A stretch of DNA of 6,368 nt from an uncultured Eubacterium sp. GTDB lineage: Bacteria > Bacillota > Clostridia > Lachnospirales > Lachnospiraceae. Shown here piece after piece: positions 1 to 6,245 of this stretch. Positions within the stretch are counted from its first letter, which is position 1; every line of letters begins with the position of its first letter. The stretch covers positions 1 to 6,368 of the forward strand of contig CAJGDH010000111.1 in NCBI GenBank assembly GCA_904502145.1, in the 5' to 3' direction. Both the position numbers and the translations under genes were made by a program. The notes under the pieces are model-generated. The model worked only from the letters and a program-made list of their open reading frames with translations. It ran no database searches and was not told the DNA's origin.

Positions 1-587
1 GCCACGCTCTCCATATAGCGGATATTGGCTTTCCCTTTGGTGACGCAGTATTCCACCAGGTATTCCAGCAGATCCGGATCAAACTCAAGCTCCCTGTCGA
101 TATAATAGATGCTGGCGATCTCGTTCTGGGACAGGGGGTGCCCTATATAGGTCTCCGCCATATAGAGGGTCTGCTCCAGGTCGGTCCCCTTGATGGATGC
201 CGCCATCTCCGATGGCTTGATCCTGGTTTTTTCAGGAACTCTGCGAAGATTGACCGGCAGTTCGGCCAGGGGGCCGGCATCGGTTTCTTCACTGACGGGC
301 AGGGGAGCAGGTTCCTCTGCAGGTGCAGGCTCCTCTGCTTTTTCCTCCAGGATCAGACCCTGGTTGACCCAGTAATTCAGTCCTCTCTGAATATCCTTGA
401 GAGTCATCTCCAGAATGTCCGCCAGCTGCTCCGGACCCTTGTAGTCCCCCTGGTTCAGCAGGCGGAGAAGAAGGAGATAGATCTTGACGAATTCCCCGTC
501 CGCCCCCGGCATATATTCATCGATAAACCGGTTGGAGATCACAGTCAGCCCCGGCTGTATATTTTCTGTTAAATGTATCTTATCCAT
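1..587 (-). CDS. DnaD-domain primosome/replication initiation protein (C-terminus beyond window)
   Basis: The reading frame starts at ATG 587-585 and stays open through 195 complete codons to the left edge, so the C-terminus is missing. Residues about 10-82 look like the helical/winged-helix N-terminal domain of DnaD-like proteins (FVKIYLLLLRLLNQGDY, then QLADILEMTLKDIQRGLNYW). Residues about 83-110 are an acidic, Pro/Ala/Glu-rich linker with two EEPAP units. Residues about 135-195 match the DnaD/DnaB_2 helical domain, and the visible end (NIRYMESV) fits the start of its YxxxIxxxW-type signature; the Trp would lie just outside the window. Known family members act in the cytoplasm, binding DNA with DnaA and helping load the replicative helicase; in Clostridia such genes often precede a DnaC-like ATPase gene, which cannot be seen here. 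The start is supported by AGGAA nine bases upstream. A DnaA-box cluster lies just upstream. A prophage replication protein is possible, but the neighbours do not look phage-like. Confidence 0.85.
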   Translation of the reverse strand, partial: MDKIHLTENIQPGLTVISNRFIDEYMPGADGEFVKIYLLLLRLLNQGDYKGPEQLADILEMTLKDIQRGLNYWVNQGLILEEKAEEPAPAEEPAPLPVSEETDAGPLAELPVNLRRVPEKTRIKPSEMAASIKGTDLEQTLYMAETYIGHPLSQNEIASIYYIDRELEFDPDLLEYLVEYCVTKGKANIRYMESV

Positions 588-596
588 GGCAAAAAA

Positions 597-601
597 TTCC
601 T
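597..601 (-). promoter_or_regulatory. Ribosome binding site of the DnaD-like gene
   Basis: AGGAA is read on the minus strand, nine bases before ATG 587. It is modest in strength but is the only purine-rich site near this start, and it supports the ATG at 587. Confidence 0.5.
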
Positions 602-623
602 GTCTGTCTTGGTTGGCATAGTA

Positions 624-629
624 ATCATA
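624..629 (-). promoter_or_regulatory. Possible -10 element for the DnaD-like gene
   Basis: TATGAT on the minus strand matches TATAAT at five of six positions and would give a leader of about 30 nt before ATG 587. No good -35 hexamer is visible 16-19 bases upstream (TGTATT is the best at 17). If real, the promoter may depend on an activator. The nearest DnaA box (672-680) lies about 20 bases upstream of the expected -35 position. This is a weak call made by eye. Confidence 0.3.
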
Positions 630-671
630 GCATACGGGATTTGAAAAATACAGACTTGCGGACCAGGTTTT

Positions 672-680
672 TTATCCACA
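672..680 (+). promoter_or_regulatory. DnaA box (exact), nearest the DnaD-like gene
   Basis: TTATCCACA reads on the plus strand. It is the only exact box in this orientation and faces the other three. Its distal edge is about 93 bp from the start codon of the DnaD-like gene. Confidence 0.75.
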
Positions 681-720
681 AAGGGGTGTGGAGGAACTGG
701 GGATTGGACACCTGTTTCCT

Positions 721-751
721 CCATGTGGATGGTGTGGATAACCATGTGGAT
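721..751 (+). repeat. Short direct repeat CCATGTGGAT
   Basis: The 10-mer CCATGTGGAT occurs at 721-730 and 742-751. Each copy contains the core of a DnaA box (TGTGGAT), with another box in phase between them, so the repeat probably reflects a DnaA-binding array rather than a separate element. Confidence 0.6.
733..741 (-). promoter_or_regulatory. DnaA box (exact)
   Basis: TTATCCACA reads on the minus strand. It directly abuts the degenerate box CCATCCACA at 724-732 and is three bases from the next exact box at 745-753. Confidence 0.75.
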
Positions 752-753
752 AA
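745..753 (-). promoter_or_regulatory. DnaA box (exact)
   Basis: TTATCCACA reads on the minus strand in tandem with the box at 733-741 (12-bp period). It is followed on the plus strand by an AT-rich stretch (754-800). Confidence 0.75.
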
Positions 754-830
754 AATTGGAAATCGGAAAATCTGGTGGTTTTTTCCCTCTTTTTTCTTCG
801 GACGACCCAAGATATAGACCTCAATAATTT

Positions 831-844
831 CACATGGTCATGTG
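831..844. repeat. Inverted repeat CACATG-N2-CATGTG
   Basis: Two six-base arms at 831-836 and 839-844 are perfectly complementary around a two-base centre. The dyad could be an operator for a dimeric regulator, or merely a by-product of the overlapping near-DnaA box at 841-849. It is not followed by a U-tract, so it is not a terminator. Confidence 0.4.
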
Positions 845-849
845 GATAT
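841..849 (-). promoter_or_regulatory. DnaA box with one mismatch
   Basis: ATATCCACA on the minus strand differs from the consensus only at the first base. It overlaps the right arm of a short inverted repeat, CACATG-GT-CATGTG, at 831-844. Confidence 0.5.
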
Positions 850-880
850 TTTTTGCATGGATTGTGCGTAAAAATAACCG

Positions 881-920
881 GAAAAGAAAAACCACCGGAA
901 AAGGCAGTCTCTTCCGGTGG
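881..920 (-). terminator. Rho-independent terminator of the phosphatase gene/operon
   Basis: On the minus strand, a perfect 9-bp stem (CCACCGGAA pairing with TTCCGGTGG, arms 912-920 and 892-900) encloses an 11-base loop and is followed at once by TTTTTCTTTT. It lies 30 bp downstream of the phosphatase stop codon (951-953). It marks the end of the operon that starts with the MATE exporter and implies a separate promoter for the DnaD-like gene. On the plus strand there is no U-tract after the stem, so it acts in one direction. Confidence 0.9.
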
Positions 921-924
921 ATGA

Positions 925-933
925 TGTGGATAA
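925..933 (-). promoter_or_regulatory. DnaA box (exact) next to a terminator
   Basis: TTATCCACA reads on the minus strand, 17 bp after the phosphatase stop codon and four bases before the terminator stem that begins at 920. It is therefore inside the transcribed 3' end of the upstream operon. Confidence 0.7.
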
Positions 934-950
934 AAAAAATTGTATTTTTT

Positions 951-3107
951 TCAGTTCATACCCTTGTATTCCAGGCAGAGCATGGTCAGGTCATCAAACT
1001 GGTCAGCGTCATTGACAAAGTCTTCCAGACCCTTATATACCTCCATCAGGATCTCATGGGCCGAGGCGTCGGAGGCCGCCTTGTTCAATGCCTCCAGCAT
1101 ACGGTCGGTACCGAACATCTCCCCGGATCCTTCTCCGCCCAAAGCTTCCGGAACACCGTCCGTGTAAAGGAAGATCTTGGTGCCGGGTTCGAACTGCATC
1201 TCGTATTCTTCATATACTTTTTCGCCGAAGGCTCCCAGAACGAAGCTGTGTTTGTCCTTCACGATCCGGAAAGGCTGTCCCGGCTCTTTGATCACCGGAT
1301 ACTCATGGCCGGCGTTGGCTGCGGTCAGTTTCCCGGTGGATAGCTCAAGTACGCCCACCCAGACGGTGACAAACATGTTTTCATTATTGTTGGAGCAGAT
1401 GGCTTCATTTGTCTTGGTGAGGATCTCCCCGGGGGTCTTTCCCAGCATTGCGCAGCTCTGCAGGATGATCTTGGAGACCATCATGAAGAGGGCGGCGGGA
1501 ACGCCTTTGCCGGAGACATCCGCCATCACCATGCAGAGATGGTCGTCATCGATCAGGAAGAAATCATAGAAGTCTCCCCCCACCTCTTTGGCAGGCTTCA
1601 TCAGGGCGTAGATGTCAAACTCTGACCGGTTGGGGAAAGGAGGAAAGATGCTGGGCAGCATGGCCGCCTGGATGCGGGTGGCCACGGCCAGTTCCGTCCC
1701 TATCCGTTCCCTTTCGGCAGTGATGGTTTCTATGTCACGGATATAATCCTTCATCCGCCTGGTCATGGAACCGAAAGACTCCGCCAGCATCTGGGTCTCG
1801 TCCCCGGTATTCAGATCCCATTCGAATTCCAGATTGTTTCCCTCCATGGCTCCCACTTTGTCCGTGAGCAGCTTGATGGGTCTCACGATCTGACGGGACA
1901 GGGCCACGGACACGGCCAGGGCGATCAGCACGGCCAGGCCCAGAATCACAAGGAGCAGGTTCCCTGCATGTTTTATATAACCGTTGGTCTCCTCAAATGC
2001 CTTGTTCGTGATCAGGCTTATATTCTCCAGCAGCTGTTTGGTGGGAGCTTCCACCGCTTCCTTGGGCAGAATCACCAGCATTGACCAGCCAACAGTCTTC
2101 ATGGGAGCGTAGGCCACATAGCTGGGAACTCCGTCCAGTGTCAGTGTGGTCACATCAGATCCGCCGTCAACTGCCCTGGTCACCAGGTCAGCCAGCTTAC
2201 TGTTCAGGGATTTGCGCTGGTCCTCCGCGTCAGCTACCGCAGCCAGTGTTCCTTCCTTGTAGGTGGAAAAAAGAACCTGCCCGCTCTCATTGATGATACA
2301 GGCCTTTCCGCTGTCTCCCAGATCAACACTCTTCACAAGTTCTTCCATATTTTCCAGGTACATTCCCGCACCGGCGACACCCATCAGCTTCTTTCCGGCG
2401 TAGACCGGAATCCCGCACATGAGTCCCAGACGGGGTGTGTGGGCATCCCTGGTCACAGGGGTAAAATACAGCTTTCCGCTTTCGGCGGCACCCTTGTACC
2501 AGGGGCGTTCCTTGGCCTCCAGAGGCAGGAGTTTTCCCTCTTCATCGAACTTCTTTCCGGAGATATAGTCCGCCTGGACCATGAAACCGGATTCCGTAGC
2601 CACGTAGATGGAAGCCATATCATCCAGGTTGTCATTGACTGCCATCAATGTATCCTGCACATTTCCTATAAGGCCGAGTTCCCGGATGATCTCGGGATCT
2701 GCGGGGTCTGTTTTGGAGGAATAGAGGACCTGGATGCTCAGTTTTCCGTCATTCTTCGGATCCGGCAGGGCTGCCGGCCTTGCCTTGAATTTATCCGGAT
2801 GAGCATAGATCTCTTCCGCCACCGAAGCGACGATGGATACTCCCCGCCGGAAATTGGTGAAGATATCATCTGCGATATCTGCCTTCTCTCCCGCCAGCTC
2901 CTTCATCCGGTACATGGACTGTTCGCTCATGTAGGTCGAAGATTTGTCCCCGATGGTCCCGGTCAGCTTCCGGTTGGATCCGGACAGGGTATCCGAGATA
3001 TTCTTCATGGTTAAAGTAAAGATAATGCCGTAGGCCAGAAGCATTCCGATCACCAGTATGATCATGGAATACAGTATCTTTCTTCCCAATGATCTGTTTT
3101 TGCCCAT
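951..3107 (-). CDS. Membrane sensor Ser/Thr phosphatase (dCache-HAMP-PP2C, RsbU/SpoIIE type)
   Basis: This 718-residue protein has a transmembrane helix at about 11-32, an extracellular dCache-like sensor at about 40-375 (with the Cache-typical RPWYKGA at 201-207), a second helix at about 383-404, a HAMP domain at 405-458, a short charged coiled linker to about 480 and a PP2C-type (PPM) SpoIIE/RsbU phosphatase domain at about 497-716. Metal-binding motifs are intact: GGDFYD (D512), ADVSGKG (D530), LYTDG (D650) and FDD (D705/D706). Family members dephosphorylate STAS anti-anti-sigma proteins and so release a sigma factor in response to a signal; the ligand here is unknown. ATG 3107 is chosen because GGAGG lies eight bases upstream; extending to a TTG at 3173 or an ATG at 3131 adds residues without a good ribosome site. 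It follows the glycosidase gene by 82 bp and is probably the last gene of that operon. No antagonist kinase or STAS partner is encoded in the window. Confidence 0.93.
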   Translation of the reverse strand: MGKNRSLGRKILYSMIILVIGMLLAYGIIFTLTMKNISDTLSGSNRKLTGTIGDKSSTYMSEQSMYRMKELAGEKADIADDIFTNFRRGVSIVASVAEEIYAHPDKFKARPAALPDPKNDGKLSIQVLYSSKTDPADPEIIRELGLIGNVQDTLMAVNDNLDDMASIYVATESGFMVQADYISGKKFDEEGKLLPLEAKERPWYKGAAESGKLYFTPVTRDAHTPRLGLMCGIPVYAGKKLMGVAGAGMYLENMEELVKSVDLGDSGKACIINESGQVLFSTYKEGTLAAVADAEDQRKSLNSKLADLVTRAVDGGSDVTTLTLDGVPSYVAYAPMKTVGWSMLVILPKEAVEAPTKQLLENISLITNKAFEETNGYIKHAGNLLLVILGLAVLIALAVSVALSRQIVRPIKLLTDKVGAMEGNNLEFEWDLNTGDETQMLAESFGSMTRRMKDYIRDIETITAERERIGTELAVATRIQAAMLPSIFPPFPNRSEFDIYALMKPAKEVGGDFYDFFLIDDDHLCMVMADVSGKGVPAALFMMVSKIILQSCAMLGKTPGEILTKTNEAICSNNNENMFVTVWVGVLELSTGKLTAANAGHEYPVIKEPGQPFRIVKDKHSFVLGAFGEKVYEEYEMQFEPGTKIFLYTDGVPEALGGEGSGEMFGTDRMLEALNKAASDASAHEILMEVYKGLEDFVNDADQFDDLTMLCLEYKGMN

Positions 3108-3115
3108 CTTTTCTT

Positions 3116-3120
3116 CCTCC
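3116..3120 (-). promoter_or_regulatory. Ribosome binding site deciding the phosphatase start
   Basis: GGAGG on the minus strand, eight bases before ATG 3107, is the only strong site in the region and argues against the longer TTG (3173) and ATG (3131) starts. Confidence 0.75.
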
Positions 3121-3144
3121 AGCTTGTACATAGTTTCTTCTAAT

Positions 3145-3173
3145 ATCTTATCCTTGAAAAGGAAATAATGCAA
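3145..3173 (-). promoter_or_regulatory. Possible internal promoter before the phosphatase gene
   Basis: TTGCAT (3168-3173) and TAAGAT (3145-3150) are separated by exactly 17 bp on the minus strand, in the 82-bp gap between the glycosidase and phosphatase genes. The match is only moderate. No terminator is seen in the gap, so the phosphatase could be transcribed both from upstream and from here. Confidence 0.3.
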
Positions 3174-3189
3174 TAACAGTAAAATGAAT

Positions 3190-4740
3190 TTATTTCAGCC
3201 TGATGACGGCATAGGTTGAGGGCGGCAGATGTAATATAGCCTCCCCGTCCAAGGACACTCCCTTACCGGTATCCAGGATCTCATCCCCCTTTTTGAGGTA
3301 CCTGTGACGGAAAGTGACCTCATGGGAGGAGGGGTTCAATGCCACCAGCAGCCGTTCTTCAGGGCATCTTCGTTCATAGACCAGGGGACAACCCTTCCCC
3401 TCCGTCAGAAACCGGATGTCCGGTCCGGCATTCAGGGCCTCGTGGGACCGGCGAAGCCGGATCATTGACCGTACATGGCCAAGAAGAGAGTTTTCGTCAT
3501 CCAGCTCTGTCTCCACATCCGGCCGGTCATCCGAAGCGTCCACCGGCAGATAATAATCTTCTGTTGGGGCGGAGGAAAAGCCGGCGCCGGCATCCCCGGT
3601 CCACTGCATGGGTGTCCGGGATCCCGTCCGCTCATAGCCCCCCTCTTTGGACTTAAGGCCATGCAGATAGCGCATACCGATCTCATCACCGTAATAGATG
3701 AAGGGGCAGCCTGGCATGGTCAGGAGAAAGGTGAAAGCCAGCTTCATTTCCTCAGGGGACAGGGTATCTCTCATCCGGATCATGTCATGGTTCCCGGAAG
3801 GGATGCAGATGATCCCCTTGTCTTTTGTTTTTCGGCGGGCATTTTTATAGTAACGGATGAATTTTTCCAGATTTCCTTCTGATGACCGGGAAAAATAGGG
3901 ATCCTCCCGGAAAAGGTCCATATAGTGGGAAGGACCGAAATGGAGCAGGAAGTCCATGTGGAAACCGGCCTCGATGGCCTTCAGGGGGTCTCCCCATTCG
4001 GAGATGATCACCGCTTCCGGGTAATTCTGATCCAGGAAGGCCCTCACCTTCTGCCAGAGCCGGATGGTCCACTGCTGTCCGGGATCATCTTTCACCAGGC
4101 TGCCGGCCATATCCACCCGGAAACCGTCGCATCCCAGGTCCAGCCAGAAAGACATGATCTCCTGCAGGCGTAGCCTGGCGGATTCCGCTTCCGGAGAATC
4201 GGCGGCAAACTGCCAGTCCTCCGTGACCTTTCCGAAACCGTAATTCAGGGCCGGCTGTGTGGAGAAGCAGTTCACTGCCACTGCGCCGGGCCGTTCCGAG
4301 ATCCCGCAGAGGAAACCGGCGACCCCTGGAAAACTTCTGGCCCAGGGGCCGCTGGTCTGCCAGATATACCGGTCGGTACATTCATTGATCTCATCCTTAC
4401 AGGAAGCCTTAAACCAGGGATTGTCGATGGCGGTGTGCCCCGCCACCAGGTCCAGGAGAACATGGATCCCCTTCTCGTGAAAAGCCTTGATGAGGTCTTT
4501 CAGTTCCTCGTTGCTGCCATAGCGGGGAGCGGTCTTAAAGTAATCCCTGACGTCATACCCTCCGTCGTAGAAGGAAGAATCGTAGCATGGATTTATCCAT
4601 ACCGCATTTATCCCCAGATCCCTGAGGTAACCGATCTTTTCTTTTATCCCGGCGAAATCTCCGATGCCGTCACCGTTGGCATCTTTGAAGGACGCCGGAT
4701 AGATCTGATAGAATATCGCATGTTCAAGCCAATGTGCCAT
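3190..4740 (-). CDS. GH13 family alpha-glucosidase-like glycoside hydrolase
   Basis: This 516-residue enzyme has no signal peptide, so it is expected in the cytoplasm, acting on imported alpha-glucosides. The TIM barrel begins with IFYQIYPASF and a calcium-loop motif DANGDGIGD (20-28). Catalytic residues are D210 (GFRVD, nucleophile), E248 (ISEWG, acid/base) and D319 (SGNHD, transition-state stabiliser), with R208 and H102 also kept. GDEIGM (351-356) and RTPMQW (375-380) are typical of oligo-1,6-glucosidase/trehalose-type members. A C-terminal beta-domain covers about 440-516. It is somewhat shorter than usual oligo-1,6-glucosidases (about 550-560). Region I reads DLVAGH instead of the usual DxVxNH, and region V reads QPALN, so exact substrate and linkage cannot be assigned. 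ATG 4740 lies inside the last codons of the exporter gene (17-nt overlap), with AAGGA eight bases upstream, which suggests translational coupling. Confidence 0.93.
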   Translation of the reverse strand: MAHWLEHAIFYQIYPASFKDANGDGIGDFAGIKEKIGYLRDLGINAVWINPCYDSSFYDGGYDVRDYFKTAPRYGSNEELKDLIKAFHEKGIHVLLDLVAGHTAIDNPWFKASCKDEINECTDRYIWQTSGPWARSFPGVAGFLCGISERPGAVAVNCFSTQPALNYGFGKVTEDWQFAADSPEAESARLRLQEIMSFWLDLGCDGFRVDMAGSLVKDDPGQQWTIRLWQKVRAFLDQNYPEAVIISEWGDPLKAIEAGFHMDFLLHFGPSHYMDLFREDPYFSRSSEGNLEKFIRYYKNARRKTKDKGIICIPSGNHDMIRMRDTLSPEEMKLAFTFLLTMPGCPFIYYGDEIGMRYLHGLKSKEGGYERTGSRTPMQWTGDAGAGFSSAPTEDYYLPVDASDDRPDVETELDDENSLLGHVRSMIRLRRSHEALNAGPDIRFLTEGKGCPLVYERRCPEERLLVALNPSSHEVTFRHRYLKKGDEILDTGKGVSLDGEAILHLPPSTYAVIRLK

Positions 4741-6154
4741 AATGTTTTTCCTTTTCCGTATGTTGAATCAGCATCTCTGTTTTTCGAACCACATAAAGAT
4801 ATGAGGGGATCAGAACGAAGTCCGCGCCGAACCAGGCCGCCACTTCGGCGATAAACAGCCCGGTCTCACCGATCAGGGCCGTCAGCAGAAGGGCTGAAGA
4901 TGTCCTCATGATCAGCTCGGATATGGCGGACACCATGGGCAGTACCGTGTTGCCGAGCCCCTGTAGGGAAGAGCGGAAAACATAAAGCAGGTAGAGGACA
5001 GGCAGACATAGGCACATGATGGCCAGATAGCGGTAACCCACGTCGATGGTGGTCGCCACCTCCTGCGGCGTGCCTGAAACAAATCCTCTTAAGATCAATC
5101 TTCCCGAGGCAAGCATGATCCCCGCAATGATCAGGGAGGTTGCCACAGCGGCTCCCATGGCCGACCGGACTCCTCTGTGGATCCGGTCCATACGGCCGGC
5201 CCCCAGGTTCTGGGCCACATAGGTGGTCATGGCGAATCCGAAAGAAGAGGTGGCGATCTCGAGAACGCCATGAAGCTTTGCCCCTGCGGTGAATCCTGCG
5301 ATAAATTCCACACTGAACTGAGTGGCTGCATACTGGACCACCATGCCGCCTCCTGCGATCAGGAAATTCTGGAGAGCCATGGGTGTGCTGAGGATCAGCA
5401 TCTGCCGGATCAGTCCGGGTACCGGATTCAGGTCATCCTTTGCGATCTTCAGCTGGGGCAGCCGGAGGATGACGGCCAGACAGATGATCATGGAGAAGAG
5501 CTGGGCCAGTACGGTCGCCACCGCAGCCCCGCCGATCCCCCAGGAGAGCCCGCGGACAAAGAGGATGTCCAGAACGATGTTCAGGACGGAGGCCACGATC
5601 ATGGCATATAAAGGTGTCCTGCTGTCCCCCAGGGCTCTCAATGCCGACGCAAAAAGATTGTATCCCATGATGATGGGGATACCTGCGAAAGTGATGCGCA
5701 GATATAAAAGGGCATGGGGCTGCAGGCGGGCCGGTGTGGACAAAAGATACAGCATGGCCGGTGCCAGCAGGAGAGCCGCCAGCAACAGGCATAGGCAGAA
5801 GCCCCCACAGAGGATCAGTCCGTTCCCATAGGTCTTTTTCAGGGATGGAAGGTCCTCCTTTCCGAAATCACGGGCCATCAGGATGGAGACCCCCTGAGCT
5901 ATTCCCTGAATCATACCCAGTACGATAAAACCGGGCCATCCCGAGATCCCCAGGGCAGCCAGGGCGTCCACCCCCAGGAACTTGCCCACCACCATACTGT
6001 CCACCACCGAGTACAGCTGCTGGAATACATTTCCGATCATCAGAGGGACCGCAAAGCTGACGATCAGCCTGACGGGGTTTCCCTCAGTCATATTGGTGAC
6101 ATATGTTTTCAGTTGCGGTCCCTCCTTTCCTTTTCTTAGATGATTATAATACAT
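4724..6154 (-). CDS. MATE family efflux transporter
   Basis: This inner-membrane protein is 476 residues from ATG 6154, or 462 from a CTG at 6112. It has about twelve hydrophobic helices in two repeated halves. The first helix region carries the typical PLMIGNVFQQLYSVVDSMVVG-like signature (37-57). Other family hallmarks are ALRALGDSRTPLY (171-183), NIVLDILFV (192-200), QNLGAGR (315-321) and SSLQGLGNT (395-403). MATE proteins export cationic drugs or metabolites by Na+ or H+ antiport; the substrate cannot be told from sequence. The start is uncertain. ATG 6154 has GGAGG only three bases away, and a TATAAT overlaps its first codons. The CTG at 6112 has AAAGGAGG with ideal 8-base spacing and would give (M)KTYVTNMTEG, like the N-termini of clostridial homologues. 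The gene overlaps the GH13 gene by 17 nt. Confidence 0.93.
   Translation of the reverse strand: MYYNHLRKGKEGPQLKTYVTNMTEGNPVRLIVSFAVPLMIGNVFQQLYSVVDSMVVGKFLGVDALAALGISGWPGFIVLGMIQGIAQGVSILMARDFGKEDLPSLKKTYGNGLILCGGFCLCLLLAALLLAPAMLYLLSTPARLQPHALLYLRITFAGIPIIMGYNLFASALRALGDSRTPLYAMIVASVLNIVLDILFVRGLSWGIGGAAVATVLAQLFSMIICLAVILRLPQLKIAKDDLNPVPGLIRQMLILSTPMALQNFLIAGGGMVVQYAATQFSVEFIAGFTAGAKLHGVLEIATSSFGFAMTTYVAQNLGAGRMDRIHRGVRSAMGAAVATSLIIAGIMLASGRLILRGFVSGTPQEVATTIDVGYRYLAIMCLCLPVLYLLYVFRSSLQGLGNTVLPMVSAISELIMRTSSALLLTALIGETGLFIAEVAAWFGADFVLIPSYLYVVRKTEMLIQHTEKEKHYGTLA
4749..4753 (-). promoter_or_regulatory. Ribosome binding site of the GH13 gene, inside the exporter gene
   Basis: AAGGA on the minus strand lies eight bases before ATG 4740 and is embedded in the 3' end of the MATE coding sequence. 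Confidence 0.6.
6121..6128 (-). promoter_or_regulatory. Strong Shine-Dalgarno pointing to a CTG start (6112) of the MATE gene
   Basis: AAAGGAGG on the minus strand is followed eight bases later by CTG (6112-6110) in the MATE frame. No ATG, GTG or TTG in frame lies at a suitable distance; the next in-frame ATG is at codon 22, without a good site. Confidence 0.55.
6143..6148 (-). promoter_or_regulatory. Possible -10 element (TATAAT) of the MATE operon
   Basis: A perfect TATAAT lies on the minus strand five bases downstream of ATG 6154. The hexamer 17 bp upstream (GTGCGT) is a poor -35. If this is the promoter, transcription would begin near 6136, inside the longer reading frame, which fits a start at CTG 6112 with a leader of about 24 nt. 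Confidence 0.35.
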
Positions 6155-6245
6155 TTTCCTCCCGGACGCACTTTTTTCCTGCCCCGGATTATTCTGTCAG
6201 GATCAGAGATATTTTGCAGGATCAATTGAAAAAAGGCATGAGGAA

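Larger units (their letters stand above)
672..933. promoter_or_regulatory. DnaA-box cluster upstream of the DnaD-like gene
   Basis: Exact matches to the bacterial DnaA box TTATCCACA occur at 672-680 (plus strand) and at 733-741, 745-753 and 925-933 (all minus strand). A copy with one mismatch, ATATCCACA, is at 841-849 (minus), and a weaker one, CCATCCACA, is at 724-732 (minus), abutting the 733 box. By chance a given 9-mer is expected about 0.003 times in 363 bp counting both strands, so four exact copies are clearly not random. Boxes at 724, 733 and 745 are spaced 9 and 12 bp apart in the same orientation, as in DnaA oligomerisation arrays. DnaA is the replication initiator and also a transcription factor. 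The position before a DnaD-family gene suggests autoregulation of the initiation machinery, a DnaA-titrating site, or an origin. No dnaA or dnaN is visible to support a chromosomal oriC. Confidence 0.8.
588..950. other. 363-bp intergenic region carrying DnaA boxes and a terminator
   Basis: No credible gene lies here. The only open frame on the minus strand in this gap (625-810) begins with TTG, has no family resemblance and runs through the repeated DnaA boxes. The region holds the 3' terminator of the phosphatase gene (881-920), four exact and one near-exact DnaA boxes (672-933), short direct and inverted repeats around them, and the probable promoter of the DnaD-like gene. It has AT-rich stretches at 754-800 and 929-957. 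Confidence 0.8.

Noticed and set aside
138..572. Plus-strand open frame of 144 codons
   Set aside because: It is antisense to the well-supported DnaD-like gene and shows no domain or motif.
625..810. 61-codon minus-strand open frame in the intergenic region
   Set aside because: It starts with TTG, lacks a ribosome site and family resemblance, and crosses the DnaA boxes.
588..950. Firm call of chromosomal oriC
   Set aside because: The DnaA boxes fit, but dnaA, dnaN and rpmH are not visible and no unwinding element can be proven, so only a DnaA-box cluster is claimed.
834..1343. Plus-strand open frame of 169 codons
   Set aside because: It spans the terminator and the antisense of the phosphatase domain; its sequence resembles no family.
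2439..3014. Plus-strand open frame of 191 codons
   Set aside because: It lies wholly antisense to the sensor domain of the phosphatase gene, in a GC-rich region where long shadow frames are expected.
3108..3173. Longer N-terminus of the phosphatase from TTG 3173
   Set aside because: There is no ribosome site for the TTG, while GGAGG is ideally placed for ATG 3107, right before the first transmembrane helix.
4590..4600. DnaA-box-like TTATCCATA inside the GH13 gene
   Set aside because: It is a single near-match within coding sequence with no other boxes near it, as expected by chance.
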